Shown here: positions 36,404-49,579 of the stretch, piece by piece
Layout: each line of letters begins with the position of its first letter
Numbering within the stretch: the stretch's first letter is position 1
NCBI RefSeq assembly: GCF_900114255.1
Contig: NZ_FOSL01000008.1
Span: 1 to 64,000, forward strand
Direction: 5' to 3'
DNA length: 64,000 bases
Source of the DNA: Neomesorhizobium albiziae
GTDB taxonomy: Bacteria; Pseudomonadota; Alphaproteobacteria; Rhizobiales; Rhizobiaceae
Translations under genes and position numbers: made by a program
Notes under the pieces: generated by a model
Told to the model about the DNA's origin: nothing
The model's input: only the letters and a program-made list of their open reading frames with translations
Databases searched by the model: none

Positions 36404-38620
36404 ATGAAGAAAGCCCGCGCTAGCGTCGCGAACAGGGAAGTGCCGGATTTGACGGCCGTTTCCGACATCGCGGCGATCGTCGCGGGCACGCATGGCGACC
36501 CGTTTTCGGTGCTCGGGGTGCAATCCGCCGACAAGGGATTGTTGGCCCGCTGCTTCATCCCGCATGCCGAAACCGTCACCGCCTTCACGCTGGCCGGCAA
36601 ATCCGCCGGTGAGCTCGCCCGGCGCGATGATGCCGGCTTCTTCGACGGCAAGCTGTCGATCCGCAAGCGTCAGCCCTTGCGCTACCACGCCCGCAATGCC
36701 GGCGGCGAATGGTGGGTGACCGATGCGTATTCGTTCGGTCCGGTGCTCGGTCCGATGGACGACTACTACATCGCGGAAGGTTCGCATCACAGGCTCTTCG
36801 ACAAGCTCGGCGCCCACCTCATCGCTCATGAAGGCGCGTCGGGCGTGCATTTCGCCGTCTGGGCGCCAAACGCGCGCCGCGTCTCCGTGGTCGGCGATTT
36901 CAACGACTGGGACGGCCGCCGCCATGTCATGCGCCTGCGCAGGGATACCGGTATCTGGGAAATCTTCGTGCCGGATATCGGCGAGGGGCGTCCCTACAAA
37001 TTCGAGATCGTCGGGGCGGACGGCCAGCCTGTACCGCTGAAAGCCGACCCGTTCGCCTTCCGCTCGGAATTGCGGCCGGCCACCGCTTCGGTCACCATGG
37101 CGCCGCTCAGGCACCAATGGAACGACCAGGCGCATCGCGCCTACTGGAGGACCGCCGACCATCGCCGCGAGCCGATCTCGATCTACGAGGTCCACGCCGG
37201 CTCCTGGCAGCTTGCCGACGATGGCAGCTTTCTCTCGTGGGACGATCTCGGCAACCGGCTGATCCCCTATGTTGCCGAGACGGGCTTTACCCATATCGAG
37301 TTCCTGCCGATCACCGAACATCCCTACGACCCGTCCTGGGGTTACCAGACCACGGGCCTTTATGCGCCAACCGCGCGCTTCGGCGATCCCGAAGGGTTCG
37401 CACGCTTCGTCGACGGCGCCCACCAGGCCGGCATCGGCATCATACTGGACTGGGTGCCGGCGCATTTCCCGGTCGACGCGCACGGGCTGGCGCGTTTCGA
37501 TGGCACCGCGCTCTACGAGCACGACGATCCGCGCAAAGGGTTCCATCCCGACTGGAATACCGCGATCTACAATTTCGGCCGCCGTGAGGTGATTTCCTAC
37601 CTCGTCAACAACGCCGTCTTCTGGGCCGAAAAATATCACCTCGACGGATTGCGCGTCGATGCGGTCGCCTCGATGCTTTACCTCGATTATTCGCGCAAGC
37701 AGGGCGAATGGATCCCTAACGAGAAGGGCGGCCGCGAGAACCTCGAGGCGGTCAGCTTCCTGCAGCGCATGAACAAGGAAGTCTACGGCGCCCACCCCGG
37801 CGTCATGACCATCGCCGAGGAATCCACTTCCTGGCCGAAGGTGTCGCAGCCAGTGCATGAAGGCGGGCTGGGCTTCGGCTTCAAATGGAACATGGGCTTC
37901 ATGCACGACACGCTCGACTACCTGTCGCGCGAGCCGGTCTACCGCAAGCACCACCACAACGAGATCACCTTCGGGCTGCTCTACGCTTTCAGCGAAAATT
38001 TCGTGCTGCCCATCTCTCATGACGAGGTCGTGCATGGCAAAGGCACGCTGATCGGCAAGATCGCCGGCGACGACTGGCAGAAGTTCGCCACGCTGCGCGC
38101 CTACTACGCCTTCATGTGGGGCTATCCCGGCAAGAAACTCTTGTTCATGGGCCAGGAGTTCGCCCAGCGCGCCGAGTGGAACGAGGCGAAGTCGCTCGAC
38201 TGGCACTTGCTGGAACACGCGCCGCATCGCGGCATGCGCCAGCTCGTGCGCGATCTCAACTACCTCTACCGCTCGCGGCCGGCGCTGCATGCTCGCGACT
38301 GCGAGCCGGACGGCTTTTCCTGGCTGGTCGTCGACGACAACCAGAATTCGGTCTTCGCCTGGCTGCGTACCGCACCCGATGGCAATCCCGTCGCGGTGAT
38401 CTCCAACTTCACGCCGGTGCCACGCGAAAACTATCGCGTGCCGCTGCCGAAGGCTGGTATCTGGCGCGAGATCGTGAACACCGACGCGACCGTTTACGAC
38501 GGTTCGGGCCAAGGCAATGGCGGCCGTGTGGAAGCCGTCGAGGAGGGCGAAGGCGGCGCGTATGCGGCGATGCTTTTGCCGCCGCTGGCGACGATCATGC
38601 TGGAATTTGTTCTGGAGTAG
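36404..38620 (+). CDS. glgB: 1,4-alpha-glucan branching enzyme GlgB
   Basis: A 738-residue GH13 enzyme that makes alpha-1,6 branches in glycogen. It has the long N-terminal form: residues 20-110 a first carbohydrate-binding module (DPFSVLGVQSADKG), then the CBM48 domain (GVHFAVWAPNARRVSVVGDF, about 145), then the catalytic barrel. Catalytic residues: DGLRVDAVASML with the nucleophilic Asp about 419, MTIAEESTSWP with the acid Glu about 472, and LPISHDEVVHGKG near 540. A strong ribosome site (GGGGGAGGG) precedes ATG 36404, 61 bases after glgP. Upstream frame extension overlaps glgP and is not family sequence. Confidence 0.97.
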   Translation: MKKARASVANREVPDLTAVSDIAAIVAGTHGDPFSVLGVQSADKGLLARCFIPHAETVTAFTLAGKSAGELARRDDAGFFDGKLSIRKRQPLRYHARNAGGEWWVTDAYSFGPVLGPMDDYYIAEGSHHRLFDKLGAHLIAHEGASGVHFAVWAPNARRVSVVGDFNDWDGRRHVMRLRRDTGIWEIFVPDIGEGRPYKFEIVGADGQPVPLKADPFAFRSELRPATASVTMAPLRHQWNDQAHRAYWRTADHRREPISIYEVHAGSWQLADDGSFLSWDDLGNRLIPYVAETGFTHIEFLPITEHPYDPSWGYQTTGLYAPTARFGDPEGFARFVDGAHQAGIGIILDWVPAHFPVDAHGLARFDGTALYEHDDPRKGFHPDWNTAIYNFGRREVISYLVNNAVFWAEKYHLDGLRVDAVASMLYLDYSRKQGEWIPNEKGGRENLEAVSFLQRMNKEVYGAHPGVMTIAEESTSWPKVSQPVHEGGLGFGFKWNMGFMHDTLDYLSREPVYRKHHHNEITFGLLYAFSENFVLPISHDEVVHGKGTLIGKIAGDDWQKFATLRAYYAFMWGYPGKKLLFMGQEFAQRAEWNEAKSLDWHLLEHAPHRGMRQLVRDLNYLYRSRPALHARDCEPDGFSWLVVDDNQNSVFAWLRTAPDGNPVAVISNFTPVPRENYRVPLPKAGIWREIVNTDATVYDGSGQGNGGRVEAVEEGEGGAYAAMLLPPLATIMLEFVLE

Positions 38621-38638
38621 CAGACCTGGGAGGGTTTT

Positions 38639-39901
38639 ATGGAGGCAAAGAAGAACCAGCCGCTGGCGCGTGACGCCATGGCCTATGTTCTGGCCGGCGG
38701 GCGCGGCAGCCGGCTGAAGGAGCTGACCGACCGGCGCGCCAAGCCGGCGGTCTATTTCGGCGGCAAGACCCGCATCATCGACTTCGCGCTCTCCAACGCC
38801 CTGAACTCCGGCATCCGCCGCATGGGCGTCGCCACCCAGTACAAGGCGCATTCGCTGATCCGCCATCTGCAGCGCGGCTGGAACTTCCTGCGGCCCGAGC
38901 GAAACGAGAGTTTCGATATCCTGCCTGCCAGCCAGCGCGTTTCCGAAACGCAGTGGTATGAAGGCACCGCCGACGCGGTGTACCAGAACATCGACATCAT
39001 CGAGGCCTACGACCCCGAATACATGGTCATCCTCGCCGGCGATCACATCTACAAGATGGACTACGAGCTGATGCTGCGCCAGCACGTCGAAGCCAAGGCA
39101 GACGTCACCGTCGGCTGCCTGGAAGTGCCGCGCATGGAAGCCACCGGCTTCGGCGTCATGCATGTCGACGAGAAGGATAACATCATCGCCTTCGTCGAAA
39201 AGCCCGCGGATCCGCCTGGAATTCCGGACAAGCCGGAATTCGCGCTGGCCTCGATGGGCATCTATGTCTTCAAGACCAAGTTCCTGATGGACCAGTTGCG
39301 CCGCGACGCGGCCGAGCCCGGTTCCAGCCGTGATTTCGGCAAGGACATCATCCCCTACATTGTAGAGCACGGCAAAGCCGTGGCGCACCGTTTTGCCAAG
39401 TCGTGCGTGCGCTCGACATCGGAGGCCCAGGCCTACTGGCGCGACGTCGGCACCATCGACGCTTATTGGGAAGCCAATATCGACTTGACGGACATCACGC
39501 CCGAGCTCGATCTCTACGATCGCGACTGGCCGATCTGGACCTACGCCGAGTTGAAGCCGCCGGCAAAGTTCGTCCACGACGAGGATGGCCGGCGCGGTTC
39601 GGCGGTGTCGTCGCTGGTCTCAGGCGATTGCATCGTTTCGGGCGCAGCACTCAAGCGCAGCCTGATCTTCACCGGCGCCCGCATCAATTCCTACGCCAAG
39701 CTGGAAGATGTGGTCATGCTTCCCGACTGTCATGTCGGCCGCAGCGCTTCGCTGAAGCGCGTCGTCATCGACCATGGCGTGAGAATACCCGAAGGTCTTG
39801 TGGTTGGCGAGGACCCGGTGCTCGACGCCAAGCGGTTCCGCCTTTCGGAAAAGGGCATCTGCCTGATCACGCAGGACATGATCAACAAGCTGGAGGCCTG
39901 A
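38639..39901 (+). CDS. glgC: Glucose-1-phosphate adenylyltransferase GlgC
   Basis: A 420-residue ADP-glucose pyrophosphorylase, the controlled first step of glycogen synthesis. It shows [20 protein letters not shown] (nucleotide loop, about 14-33) and [20 protein letters not shown] (about 33). [17 protein letters not shown] is at about 132, VEKPADPP is at about 186, where the Lys contacts glucose 1-phosphate, and the [15 protein letters not shown] segment is at about 266. The C-terminal left-handed helix has [20 protein letters not shown]. The start follows GGGAGGG. Only 18 bases separate it from glgB. Confidence 0.97.
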   Translation: MEAKKNQPLARDAMAYVLAGGRGSRLKELTDRRAKPAVYFGGKTRIIDFALSNALNSGIRRMGVATQYKAHSLIRHLQRGWNFLRPERNESFDILPASQRVSETQWYEGTADAVYQNIDIIEAYDPEYMVILAGDHIYKMDYELMLRQHVEAKADVTVGCLEVPRMEATGFGVMHVDEKDNIIAFVEKPADPPGIPDKPEFALASMGIYVFKTKFLMDQLRRDAAEPGSSRDFGKDIIPYIVEHGKAVAHRFAKSCVRSTSEAQAYWRDVGTIDAYWEANIDLTDITPELDLYDRDWPIWTYAELKPPAKFVHDEDGRRGSAVSSLVSGDCIVSGAALKRSLIFTGARINSYAKLEDVVMLPDCHVGRSASLKRVVIDHGVRIPEGLVVGEDPVLDAKRFRLSEKGICLITQDMINKLEA

Positions 39902-39903
39902 AC

Positions 39904-42980
<3,077 letters not shown>

Positions 42981-42986
42981 GGCAGT

Positions 42987-43232
42987 TGATGACAGCCAAT
43001 CTCCCCCCTTGTGGGGGAGGGCTATCGCATATGGGATCTGTCTTCCCCCACTCCGGCCCTTCGGGCCACCTCTCCCCCCTCCGGAGGGAGAGGAAGGGAG
43101 CCCCGGCATGGCGGCCGGCGCTTCCTCTCCCCCGTCGATCGGGGGAGAGGTGGTTTGCAAAGCAAACCGGAGTGGGGGTCGACCACTCATATGCGATAGC
43201 CCTGCCCTGTGGGGGGAGATTGGCTGTCATCA
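42987..43232. repeat. 246-base fold-back repeat between pgm and glgX
   Basis: Two arms of about 92 bases, 42987-43079 and 43141-43232, are inverted copies: both read TGATGACAGCCAATCTCCCC from the outside, then GGGCTATCGCATATG, CCCCCACTCCGG and CCACCTCTCCCCC. They differ by a few substitutions and two one-base gaps. The 61-base middle holds two small hairpins of CCTCTCCCCC/GGGGGAGAGG type. It is a non-coding palindromic element of a kind repeated in rhizobial genomes. Frames that run through it are spurious. Confidence 0.85.
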
Positions 43233-43251
43233 CTGGCGGCGCTTTTATCTG

Positions 43252-45240
43252 ATGAGTTTTCGTCTGCGCTTTGGCGCCACCGCCACCAGCGATGACGTTC
43301 GTTTCTCCGTCTGGTCCAGCGCCGCAAGACGCAACTGGGTATCTCTGTTCGATGATCGCGGCGACCGCGAGGTCGACCGGCTCGAATTCGAAGCGATAGG
43401 CGAAGGCGTTCATGCCCTGTTTGTTCCCGGCCTCTCCGCCGGCACGCGCTACGGTTATCGCTGTGATGGTGACTACGACCCGGCCCGCGGCCTGTGGTTC
43501 GATCCCGACAAGCTGTTGGTCGATCCCTACGCTATGGCCATCGACCGACCCTACATCTACGATCCGCGGTTGGCGGCGAAGCGGGGCGAGGGTGGCGACA
43601 CCGCGTCATTGATGCCGAAGGCCGTGGTCCAGGCGCCATTCGCGCCGGTGGCTAACAGCGAACCGGTCTTCAAACCCGGCGGCCTTATCTACGAGCTGAA
43701 TGTCCGCTCCTTCACCATGCTCCATCCGCAGGTTCCGGAAAAGCTGCGCGGCACCGTCGCTGCACTCGCCCATCCTGCGGTCATCGAACACCTGCAAAAG
43801 CTTGGCGTGTCGGCAGTCGAATTGATGCCGGTCACCGCATGGATCGACGAGCGGCACCTGCCGCCACTCGGCCTCTCCAACGCATGGGGCTACAACCCGG
43901 TGACGTTCATGGCGCTCGACCCGCGCCTGGCGCCGGGCGGGCTGGCCGAGTTGCGCGACACGGTCTCTGCCCTGCGAGCGGCAGGCATCGGCGTCATTCT
44001 CGACCTTGTTTTCAACCACACCGGCGAAAGCGATGAGTTCGGCCCGACGCTTTCGCTGCGCGGGCTCGATAACTCAGCCTACTACCGGCACGCGCACGAC
44101 GGTTCTCTGGTCAACGACACCGGCACCGGCAACACGCTGGCGACCCAGCATCCGGTGGTACGCGAACTCATCCTCGATACGCTCCGACACTTCGCCCTCA
44201 ACGCCGGCGTCGACGGTTTTCGCTTCGACCTGGCGACGATCCTCGGCCGCGGCGAAGACGGCTTCGATCCGGATGCGCCGTTGCTGCGTGAAATCCGCGA
44301 CGATCCCGTGCTGTCGAACCGTATACTGATCGCCGAGCCCTGGGACATCGGTCCCGGCGGCTACCAGTTGGGCAACTTCGCCAAACCGTTCCTCGAATGG
44401 AACGACCGCTACCGTGACGATGTCCGCCGCTTCTGGCGCGGCGATCGCGGCATGATCGGCCAGCTTGCGACGCGGCTTGCCGGCTCGTCCGATGTGTTCG
44501 CCGGAAAAACCCGGACGGTCAATTTCATCGCCGCCCATGATGGCATGGCGCTGGCCGACATGGTCGCTTACGAACGCAAGCACAACGAAGCCAATGGCGA
44601 GGGCAACCGCGACGGCCACAACGACAATATCTCCTGGAACAATGGCGTCGAAGGCGAAACCGGCGATCCCAAAATTGCGGAGGCGCGCCGCCGCGACGTG
44701 AAGGCGCAGCTCGCGACGCTGTTTGCCTCGCGCGGCGCCATCATGCTTACCGCTGGCGACGAGTTCGGCCGCACCCAGCATGGCAACAACAACGCCTATG
44801 CGCAGGACAATGCCGTCACCTGGCTCGACTGGGCCGGCCGCGATGTCGAGCTCGAAGCGTACGCGTTCGCGCTTGCCGCCTTGCGCCGATCGATGCCTGG
44901 CCTGACCGATGTTGCCTTGCTCACCGGAACGCCCAAGGCCGGCGATGGCGTTGCCGATGTCGAATGGTTCTCCGAAACCGGCAGCGTGCTGACCGAAGCC
45001 GAATGGAACGATCCCTCTCGGCATCGGATGACGATGGTGCTCGCTTCGGGCGAAGAACGTCTGGCCGTCCTCGTCAATGGCGACCGGCGTTCGACGGTCT
45101 TTTCGCTGTGGCCGCGAAGCGGCTATGCATGGGAAATGATGGTGCCTGCCGGTGGGAACGTCGGACATGTCGCCGGGGAAAGCGCCTGGCGCCTGCCGGG
45201 CCGCACGGTTGCCTTCGCTTGCGAACGGCAGTCCGGATGA
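43252..45240 (+). CDS. glgX: Glycogen debranching enzyme GlgX
   Basis: A 662-residue GH13 isoamylase-type enzyme that cuts alpha-1,6 branches of phosphorylase-limited glycogen. Residues 1-110 form the CBM48-like domain (RFGATATSDDVRFSVWS, ALFVPGLSAGTRYGYR). The barrel shows YELNVRSFTMLHP (about 147), AVELMPVTAWIDER, DLVFNHTGESDEFGPTLS (about 251), the nucleophile in DGFRFDLATILGRG (about 326), and the acid in ILIAEPWDIGPGGYQ (about 362). FIAAHDGMALADMV follows. The ATG at 43252 lies just after the fold-back repeat; an open frame further upstream runs through the repeat and is not protein-like. Confidence 0.95.
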   Translation: MSFRLRFGATATSDDVRFSVWSSAARRNWVSLFDDRGDREVDRLEFEAIGEGVHALFVPGLSAGTRYGYRCDGDYDPARGLWFDPDKLLVDPYAMAIDRPYIYDPRLAAKRGEGGDTASLMPKAVVQAPFAPVANSEPVFKPGGLIYELNVRSFTMLHPQVPEKLRGTVAALAHPAVIEHLQKLGVSAVELMPVTAWIDERHLPPLGLSNAWGYNPVTFMALDPRLAPGGLAELRDTVSALRAAGIGVILDLVFNHTGESDEFGPTLSLRGLDNSAYYRHAHDGSLVNDTGTGNTLATQHPVVRELILDTLRHFALNAGVDGFRFDLATILGRGEDGFDPDAPLLREIRDDPVLSNRILIAEPWDIGPGGYQLGNFAKPFLEWNDRYRDDVRRFWRGDRGMIGQLATRLAGSSDVFAGKTRTVNFIAAHDGMALADMVAYERKHNEANGEGNRDGHNDNISWNNGVEGETGDPKIAEARRRDVKAQLATLFASRGAIMLTAGDEFGRTQHGNNNAYAQDNAVTWLDWAGRDVELEAYAFALAALRRSMPGLTDVALLTGTPKAGDGVADVEWFSETGSVLTEAEWNDPSRHRMTMVLASGEERLAVLVNGDRRSTVFSLWPRSGYAWEMMVPAGGNVGHVAGESAWRLPGRTVAFACERQSG

Positions 45241-45286
45241 TGTCGCCGGGGTATGGGCCAAAAAGGAACAGGCCAAAGGAACGGGA

Positions 45287-46915
45287 ATGACTGCGACGGA
45301 CAACGCGGACTGGTGGCGGGGAGCCACGATCTATCAGGTCTATCCACGCTCTTTCCAGGATTCGACCGGCGACGGCAGCGGCGATCTCGCCGGCATTACC
45401 GCGCGTCTTTCTCATATCGCCTCGCTGGGCGTCGATGCCGTCTGGCTATCGCCGTTCTTCAAATCGCCGATGGCCGACATGGGCTACGACGTGTCGGACT
45501 ATTGCGCCGTCGATCCGATGTTCGGCACGCTTGCGGATTTCGACGCGCTGATTGCCGAGGCGCATCGGCTCGGCCTGAAAATCATCATCGACCAGGTGCT
45601 GTCACACACCTCCGACCAGCACCCCTGGTTTGTCGAGAGCAGGAAGAGCCGCGACAACGAGAAGGCGGACTGGTTCGTATGGGCCGATCCGAAGCCGGAT
45701 GGCGCCGCGCCCAACAACTGGCTGTCGGTTTTCGGCGGGCCCGCCTGGGAGTGGGATTCCACGCGCCGGCAATATTACATGCACAATTTCCTTGCCGCGC
45801 AGCCGGACCTCAACTTCCACAATCCGGATGTGCAGGACGCGCTCCTGGAAACCGTCCGTTTCTGGCTGGAGCGCGGCGTCGACGGATTCCGGCTGGATAC
45901 GGTGAACTACTACGTCCACGACCGCTGGCTGCGCCAGAACCCGCCGCTCGCCGAGGCTGCTGCCGGCACCTTGTCGGAGACCAATCCCTATCTCTACCAG
46001 TACCACCTCTTCGACAAGACACAGCCCGAGAACCTGGATTTCCTGAAGCGCTTCCGCGCCCTGCTTGACGAATTCGGCGCTCGTGCGTCGGTCGGCGAAG
46101 TCGGCGACGAGTGGCGTTCCCTGCAGACGGTCGCCGCGTACACCGAGGGCGGCGAGCGCCTTCATATGTGCTACACCTTCGACCTGCTTGGCCCGGCATT
46201 TTCCCCCGCGCATGTGCGCGGCTGCGTCGAAGCGTTCGAGACGGCCGTCGCCGACGGCTGGATCTGCTGGGCGTTTTCCAACCACGACGTGATGCGGCAT
46301 GTGTCGCGCTGGACGGCAACAGGCGGCGACCTCGACGCGACCGCGAAATTCTCGATCGCGCTGCTTGCCTCGCTGCGCGGCTCGATCTGCCTTTATCAGG
46401 GCGAAGAGCTGGGGCTCCCCGAGGCCGAACTTTCCCAGGAGGAATTGCGCGACCCCTATGGCATCCGCTTCTGGCCGGCCTTCAAGGGCAGGGACGGCTG
46501 CCGCACCCCGATGGTCTGGGAGGCGGCGAAACCCTACGGCGACTTTTCAACCGCGAAGCCGTGGCTGCCGGTCCCCGAAAACCATCTTGCCCGCGCCGCC
46601 GACGCACAGAATGCCGATGCGAACTCGGTGCTTCACCATTACAGGCGGGCGCTAGCCTTCCGAAGGGAGCATCCCGCACTGGTGAGCGGCGCCATCGCGT
46701 TTCTCGATGCGGCGGACGACATTCTTGCCTTCACGCGCAGCGTCGACGGAGAAACCCTGCTCTGTGTCTTCAATTTTTCCCCGCAGCCGGCGACCTGGCC
46801 GCTGCCTGCGAACATCGGCGCCGCGCTGCCGCTCGATGCCCCCGGAAATGGGGAGATAGGCGAAGGCGAAATCGTACTGCCCGGATTTGGCTTCAGCTTC
46901 GCGCGGCTTGGCTGA
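45287..46915 (+). CDS. Alpha-glucosidase / oligo-1,6-glucosidase-like GH13 enzyme
   Basis: A 542-residue GH13 protein with ATIYQVYPRSFQDSTGDGSG (about 13-32), GVDAVWLSPFFKSPMADMGY (about 48-67), DQVLSHTSDQHPWF (about 104), the nucleophile in GFRLDTVNYYVHD (about 204), the acid in SVGEVGDEWRS (about 271), and FSNHDVMRHVSRW (about 333). This is the alpha-glucosidase/trehalose-6-P hydrolase-like group; it probably cleaves maltodextrins left by GlgX and GlgP. Its start lies 46 bases after glgX, after GGAACGGG. Substrate preference cannot be read from the sequence. The gene ends six bases before the end of the convergent tadG-like gene. Confidence 0.92.
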   Translation: MTATDNADWWRGATIYQVYPRSFQDSTGDGSGDLAGITARLSHIASLGVDAVWLSPFFKSPMADMGYDVSDYCAVDPMFGTLADFDALIAEAHRLGLKIIIDQVLSHTSDQHPWFVESRKSRDNEKADWFVWADPKPDGAAPNNWLSVFGGPAWEWDSTRRQYYMHNFLAAQPDLNFHNPDVQDALLETVRFWLERGVDGFRLDTVNYYVHDRWLRQNPPLAEAAAGTLSETNPYLYQYHLFDKTQPENLDFLKRFRALLDEFGARASVGEVGDEWRSLQTVAAYTEGGERLHMCYTFDLLGPAFSPAHVRGCVEAFETAVADGWICWAFSNHDVMRHVSRWTATGGDLDATAKFSIALLASLRGSICLYQGEELGLPEAELSQEELRDPYGIRFWPAFKGRDGCRTPMVWEAAKPYGDFSTAKPWLPVPENHLARAADAQNADANSVLHHYRRALAFRREHPALVSGAIAFLDAADDILAFTRSVDGETLLCVFNFSPQPATWPLPANIGAALPLDAPGNGEIGEGEIVLPGFGFSFARLG

Positions 46916-46921
46916 CGCCGA

Positions 46922-48712
46922 TCACTGGACGAGAACGGATCGTCCGCAGGTGGCCGCGGTGACGCGCACATCCGCCTCGCCGATCTTGATCCCGAGCGCC
47001 GAAAGCACCGTGTAAAGCAGGCTGTCGACAGAGGAGGTCACCGGAGTTATCGCGTCGAGGACCGCCGGCCTGACGGTCGCCAGCAGCGGAGTGAGGTCGA
47101 GCGGCAGGTTGAGCAGGTTGGCGCTCAGTTTCAGTTCGTTGAGCAGTGATCGCGTCAGCGACCGGGTGACATCGCGCGTCGACACCGTCTTGATCGCCCG
47201 CTCGTCGATGTCCTCCCGATCGAACTCCAGCGTCTGCGGCTGCAGGTTGCCGATATCGATCCTGGCCATGCCGTTTACCGCGAGCAGCGGTATCGACAGC
47301 AGCAAAAGCTGGATCTTCACTTCCGCGATCTTCGCCGGCTTGAACGAAAGGTCGCGGGTGAAATCCGCAAAACCGGTGCCGTCGATCTCTGCGATGCGCA
47401 GTTCGGCCACGCCCGGCCGCGCCGCGATCTGCACCTTCAGGCTCTCCGGTCGCCCGGTCGGGCAACTCACCTTGGTCAGCTTGGCCTCCGCATAGGCGAG
47501 CTCCATATAGATCGGCAGCCGAACCGACAACAGGGAGACGCCCCCGCCCAGATTGTCGTTCGGCCTGCCGACATCGACCGTGAGCTTCAGCCGCGTCTGC
47601 GCGGTGCGCACCAGATCGCCTGCATGCCCGATCGAAAAGAATGGCGAATGTTGCGGCGGCTCTCCGACCGCCACGTTCAGCGTCACATTGAGGACGCCGG
47701 GCAGGGCCGCGCCGAGATTGAGGTCGACCTGCTTACCGTTGCCGGCGATCGCAGCGCTGGCGGAAAGGATTTCCATGATGCTCGCCGCCGCCCCGAAGCC
47801 GGCGCCGTGATTGCCGACCGCCACGCGCCCGGCCTGCCCGAGATCGAGCAGGTGAGTGAGCGGTATTTCGGCTGCGTTGGCCGGCTCGCGCGCGGCGATG
47901 GCCTGCAGCGCGAGTTTCGCCGTGTCGCTGACGCCATCGACGGCCGCGAGTGCGGTCGCGATCTGCCCGACCGTGGCTTTCGCTTCGAGCACTTCGTCAT
48001 AGGTCGCGGCGGTGAGATGGAGGTTCGTAGCAAGCGCGTCGACGAATTTCAGCACCTCGACATCGGCGGCGATCAGCGCTTCGTAATCCATCACCTTCAG
48101 CGAGACGGTGGTGCCCAGCAACCCGCCCAGAAGCGCGTTGAGCATGCCTCCGTTGAGGCTCGCCAGCCGCGAACCGATCGAAAAGGCTGCTGCCGCTGGT
48201 GCGCTTGCCGTTGCCGAAGCGCCGAGCGTCGGCGGGTCCATCAGCAGCTTGCCGAAATACATCGTTCCGGTTTTCTGAAGCGCGACCTCCACCGCGTTGC
48301 TGGGCAAGGCTCCGGGCTGGAACCGTTCGTCGGCCGGAACCTCCGGGTCGGGATCGTAGCGCCCCGTCTTCAACGACACGGCGACGGCCCTGGGGCCGCC
48401 ATTGCCGATCGCGACGCCCGCCGGCATCGGGCTGCCGACCACCGTGATGTCGGTCATGCCGTTGTCGCGCAGGGTGGTGATGACGGCCGCTTCCGCATTG
48501 GCGATGTTTGCGCTGGCGGTGATTGCGGCGAGATCGGCCAGTGCCTGCACCTGGCGGCGTTCATAATAGAGCGACCCTTCGTCGATCGCGAATGCGGCAA
48601 GCGTGATGGCTATCGGGGCGGTCAGCGCGCCGAGCGTGGCGAAATTGCCGGACCGGTCCCCGAGAAGGCCGGTGAACCGACGCCATGCCGGGTGCCTCGC
48701 GCAGTCCGTCAT
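46922..48712 (-). CDS. TadG-like pilus assembly protein
   Basis: A 596-residue protein with a single N-terminal membrane segment preceded by basic residues: RSGNFATLGALTAPIAITLA (about residues 20-39), the TadE/TadG-type pseudopilin start with the GNFA/A motif, then AIDEGSLYYERRQVQALADL (TadG/RcpC-like DUF2134 start). The rest is a long, alanine- and leucine-rich extracytoplasmic domain with no metal-ion-dependent adhesion site that I can see. Its ATG overlaps the stop of the preceding tadE-like gene by four bases. TadG proteins are minor components of Flp/Tad pili. No secretion ATPase or prepilin gene is in the window. Confidence 0.85.
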   Translation of the reverse strand: MTDCARHPAWRRFTGLLGDRSGNFATLGALTAPIAITLAAFAIDEGSLYYERRQVQALADLAAITASANIANAEAAVITTLRDNGMTDITVVGSPMPAGVAIGNGGPRAVAVSLKTGRYDPDPEVPADERFQPGALPSNAVEVALQKTGTMYFGKLLMDPPTLGASATASAPAAAAFSIGSRLASLNGGMLNALLGGLLGTTVSLKVMDYEALIAADVEVLKFVDALATNLHLTAATYDEVLEAKATVGQIATALAAVDGVSDTAKLALQAIAAREPANAAEIPLTHLLDLGQAGRVAVGNHGAGFGAAASIMEILSASAAIAGNGKQVDLNLGAALPGVLNVTLNVAVGEPPQHSPFFSIGHAGDLVRTAQTRLKLTVDVGRPNDNLGGGVSLLSVRLPIYMELAYAEAKLTKVSCPTGRPESLKVQIAARPGVAELRIAEIDGTGFADFTRDLSFKPAKIAEVKIQLLLLSIPLLAVNGMARIDIGNLQPQTLEFDREDIDERAIKTVSTRDVTRSLTRSLLNELKLSANLLNLPLDLTPLLATVRPAVLDAITPVTSSVDSLLYTVLSALGIKIGEADVRVTAATCGRSVLVQ

Positions 48713-49150
48713 ATTCCGCCCACCCGTATGGTCGACTGGCGCGCAATCGTCATGCCGGGCATCGTCAGGCCGGGAAGGAGGTTCCAGATCGGCAACTCGC
48801 GGGCGTCGTAGCTGATCGTCACGACGAACTGTCTGCCGTTGTCCATGCTGTCGCCCGTTTCGGCCGTCAGTTTGCTGGCGTCGACGAAGACGTAGCCGTC
48901 GGCATGGCGCTCAAGAAAGTCGGCCCAGGGTCTGGCGCTCGGTTTCGTCGAGGCCCGCGATGGCGACGCGCGCGGCGTCGGCAGCGATCTGCTGAACCGA
49001 ATGACTGGCGCCGAAATAGATGCCATAGGCGATCATCCCCAGGAAAAGGAGGATGAAAATCGGGAACAGCAGCGCGAACTCGATGGCCGCAGTGGCGGAA
49101 GTGTTCCGCAGGAAAAAAGCCTTTGCCGATTTTGCCAGCTTTGTGCTCAT
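48709..49150 (-). pseudogene. tadE: TadE-like minor pseudopilin, frameshifted by one base
   Basis: The first part (49150 down to about 48926) reads like TadE: SATAAIEFALLFPIFILLFL (about residues 19-38) followed by YGIYFGASHSVQQIAADAARVAIAG. A stop then comes at 48911. Continuing in another frame from the same point gives ADFLERHADGYVFVDASKLT and TISYDARELPIWNLLPGL, typical of the rest of TadE, ending in the four-base overlap with tadG. Removing one G from the run at 48924-48926 (CCC on the plus strand) joins both parts into about 146 residues. It may be a true mutation, a sequencing error or a frameshift site; all other parts look intact. Confidence 0.8.
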
Positions 49151-49579
49151 GGCAGCCAGTATGGCTGCGGCCCGTTCACGATCGGCTTAAACCGGGCACA
49201 ACCTATGCGTGCTTCGACGCGAAACCTTCATAAATTTCAAGGCGTCGAAACATTTTGAAATATCGCCGTGATGGTTGTGCCCGCAACTTTATTCCGAAAG
49301 AGCATGAAATTCGCTCGCGCTCGCCATCTTCGGTTGAGCGATGCCAGCCGATGGGGTAGCCCGGCTCGCGAGCAGGACGCGGCTGGATGAAGCGGTCTTC
49401 CTCCCGCTTTGTGGTAGGTCCGCGGCGCCGGGAAGCCATGCTGGCTGCCGCTAGGTAAGCCGGCGCGAGGCTTGCTAAAATGTCGCGTTTGCGACGGAAT
49501 CTGTGTTGCTTTGGGCAATTCTGTGATGATAATCGCCCAGCGTCGGCTCAGGGCCGACCAAAAAATGGGAGTGTAAAAA
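49151..49579. other. Divergent promoter region between tadE and oppA
   Basis: A 429-base stretch without a gene that should hold promoters for the tad pair (leftward) and the opp operon (rightward). I see no convincing hexamers. The oppA ribosome site GGGAG lies nine bases before its ATG. Confidence 0.4.

Noticed and set aside
34369-36666. Minus-strand open frame of about 765 codons opposite glgP
   Set aside because: Shadow of glgP and the start of glgB; no family features.
36371-39577. Minus-strand open frame of over 1000 codons opposite glgB and glgC
   Set aside because: It mirrors two certain enzymes in GC-rich DNA, where the antisense frame rarely meets stops. It has no domain pattern, signal or ribosome site.
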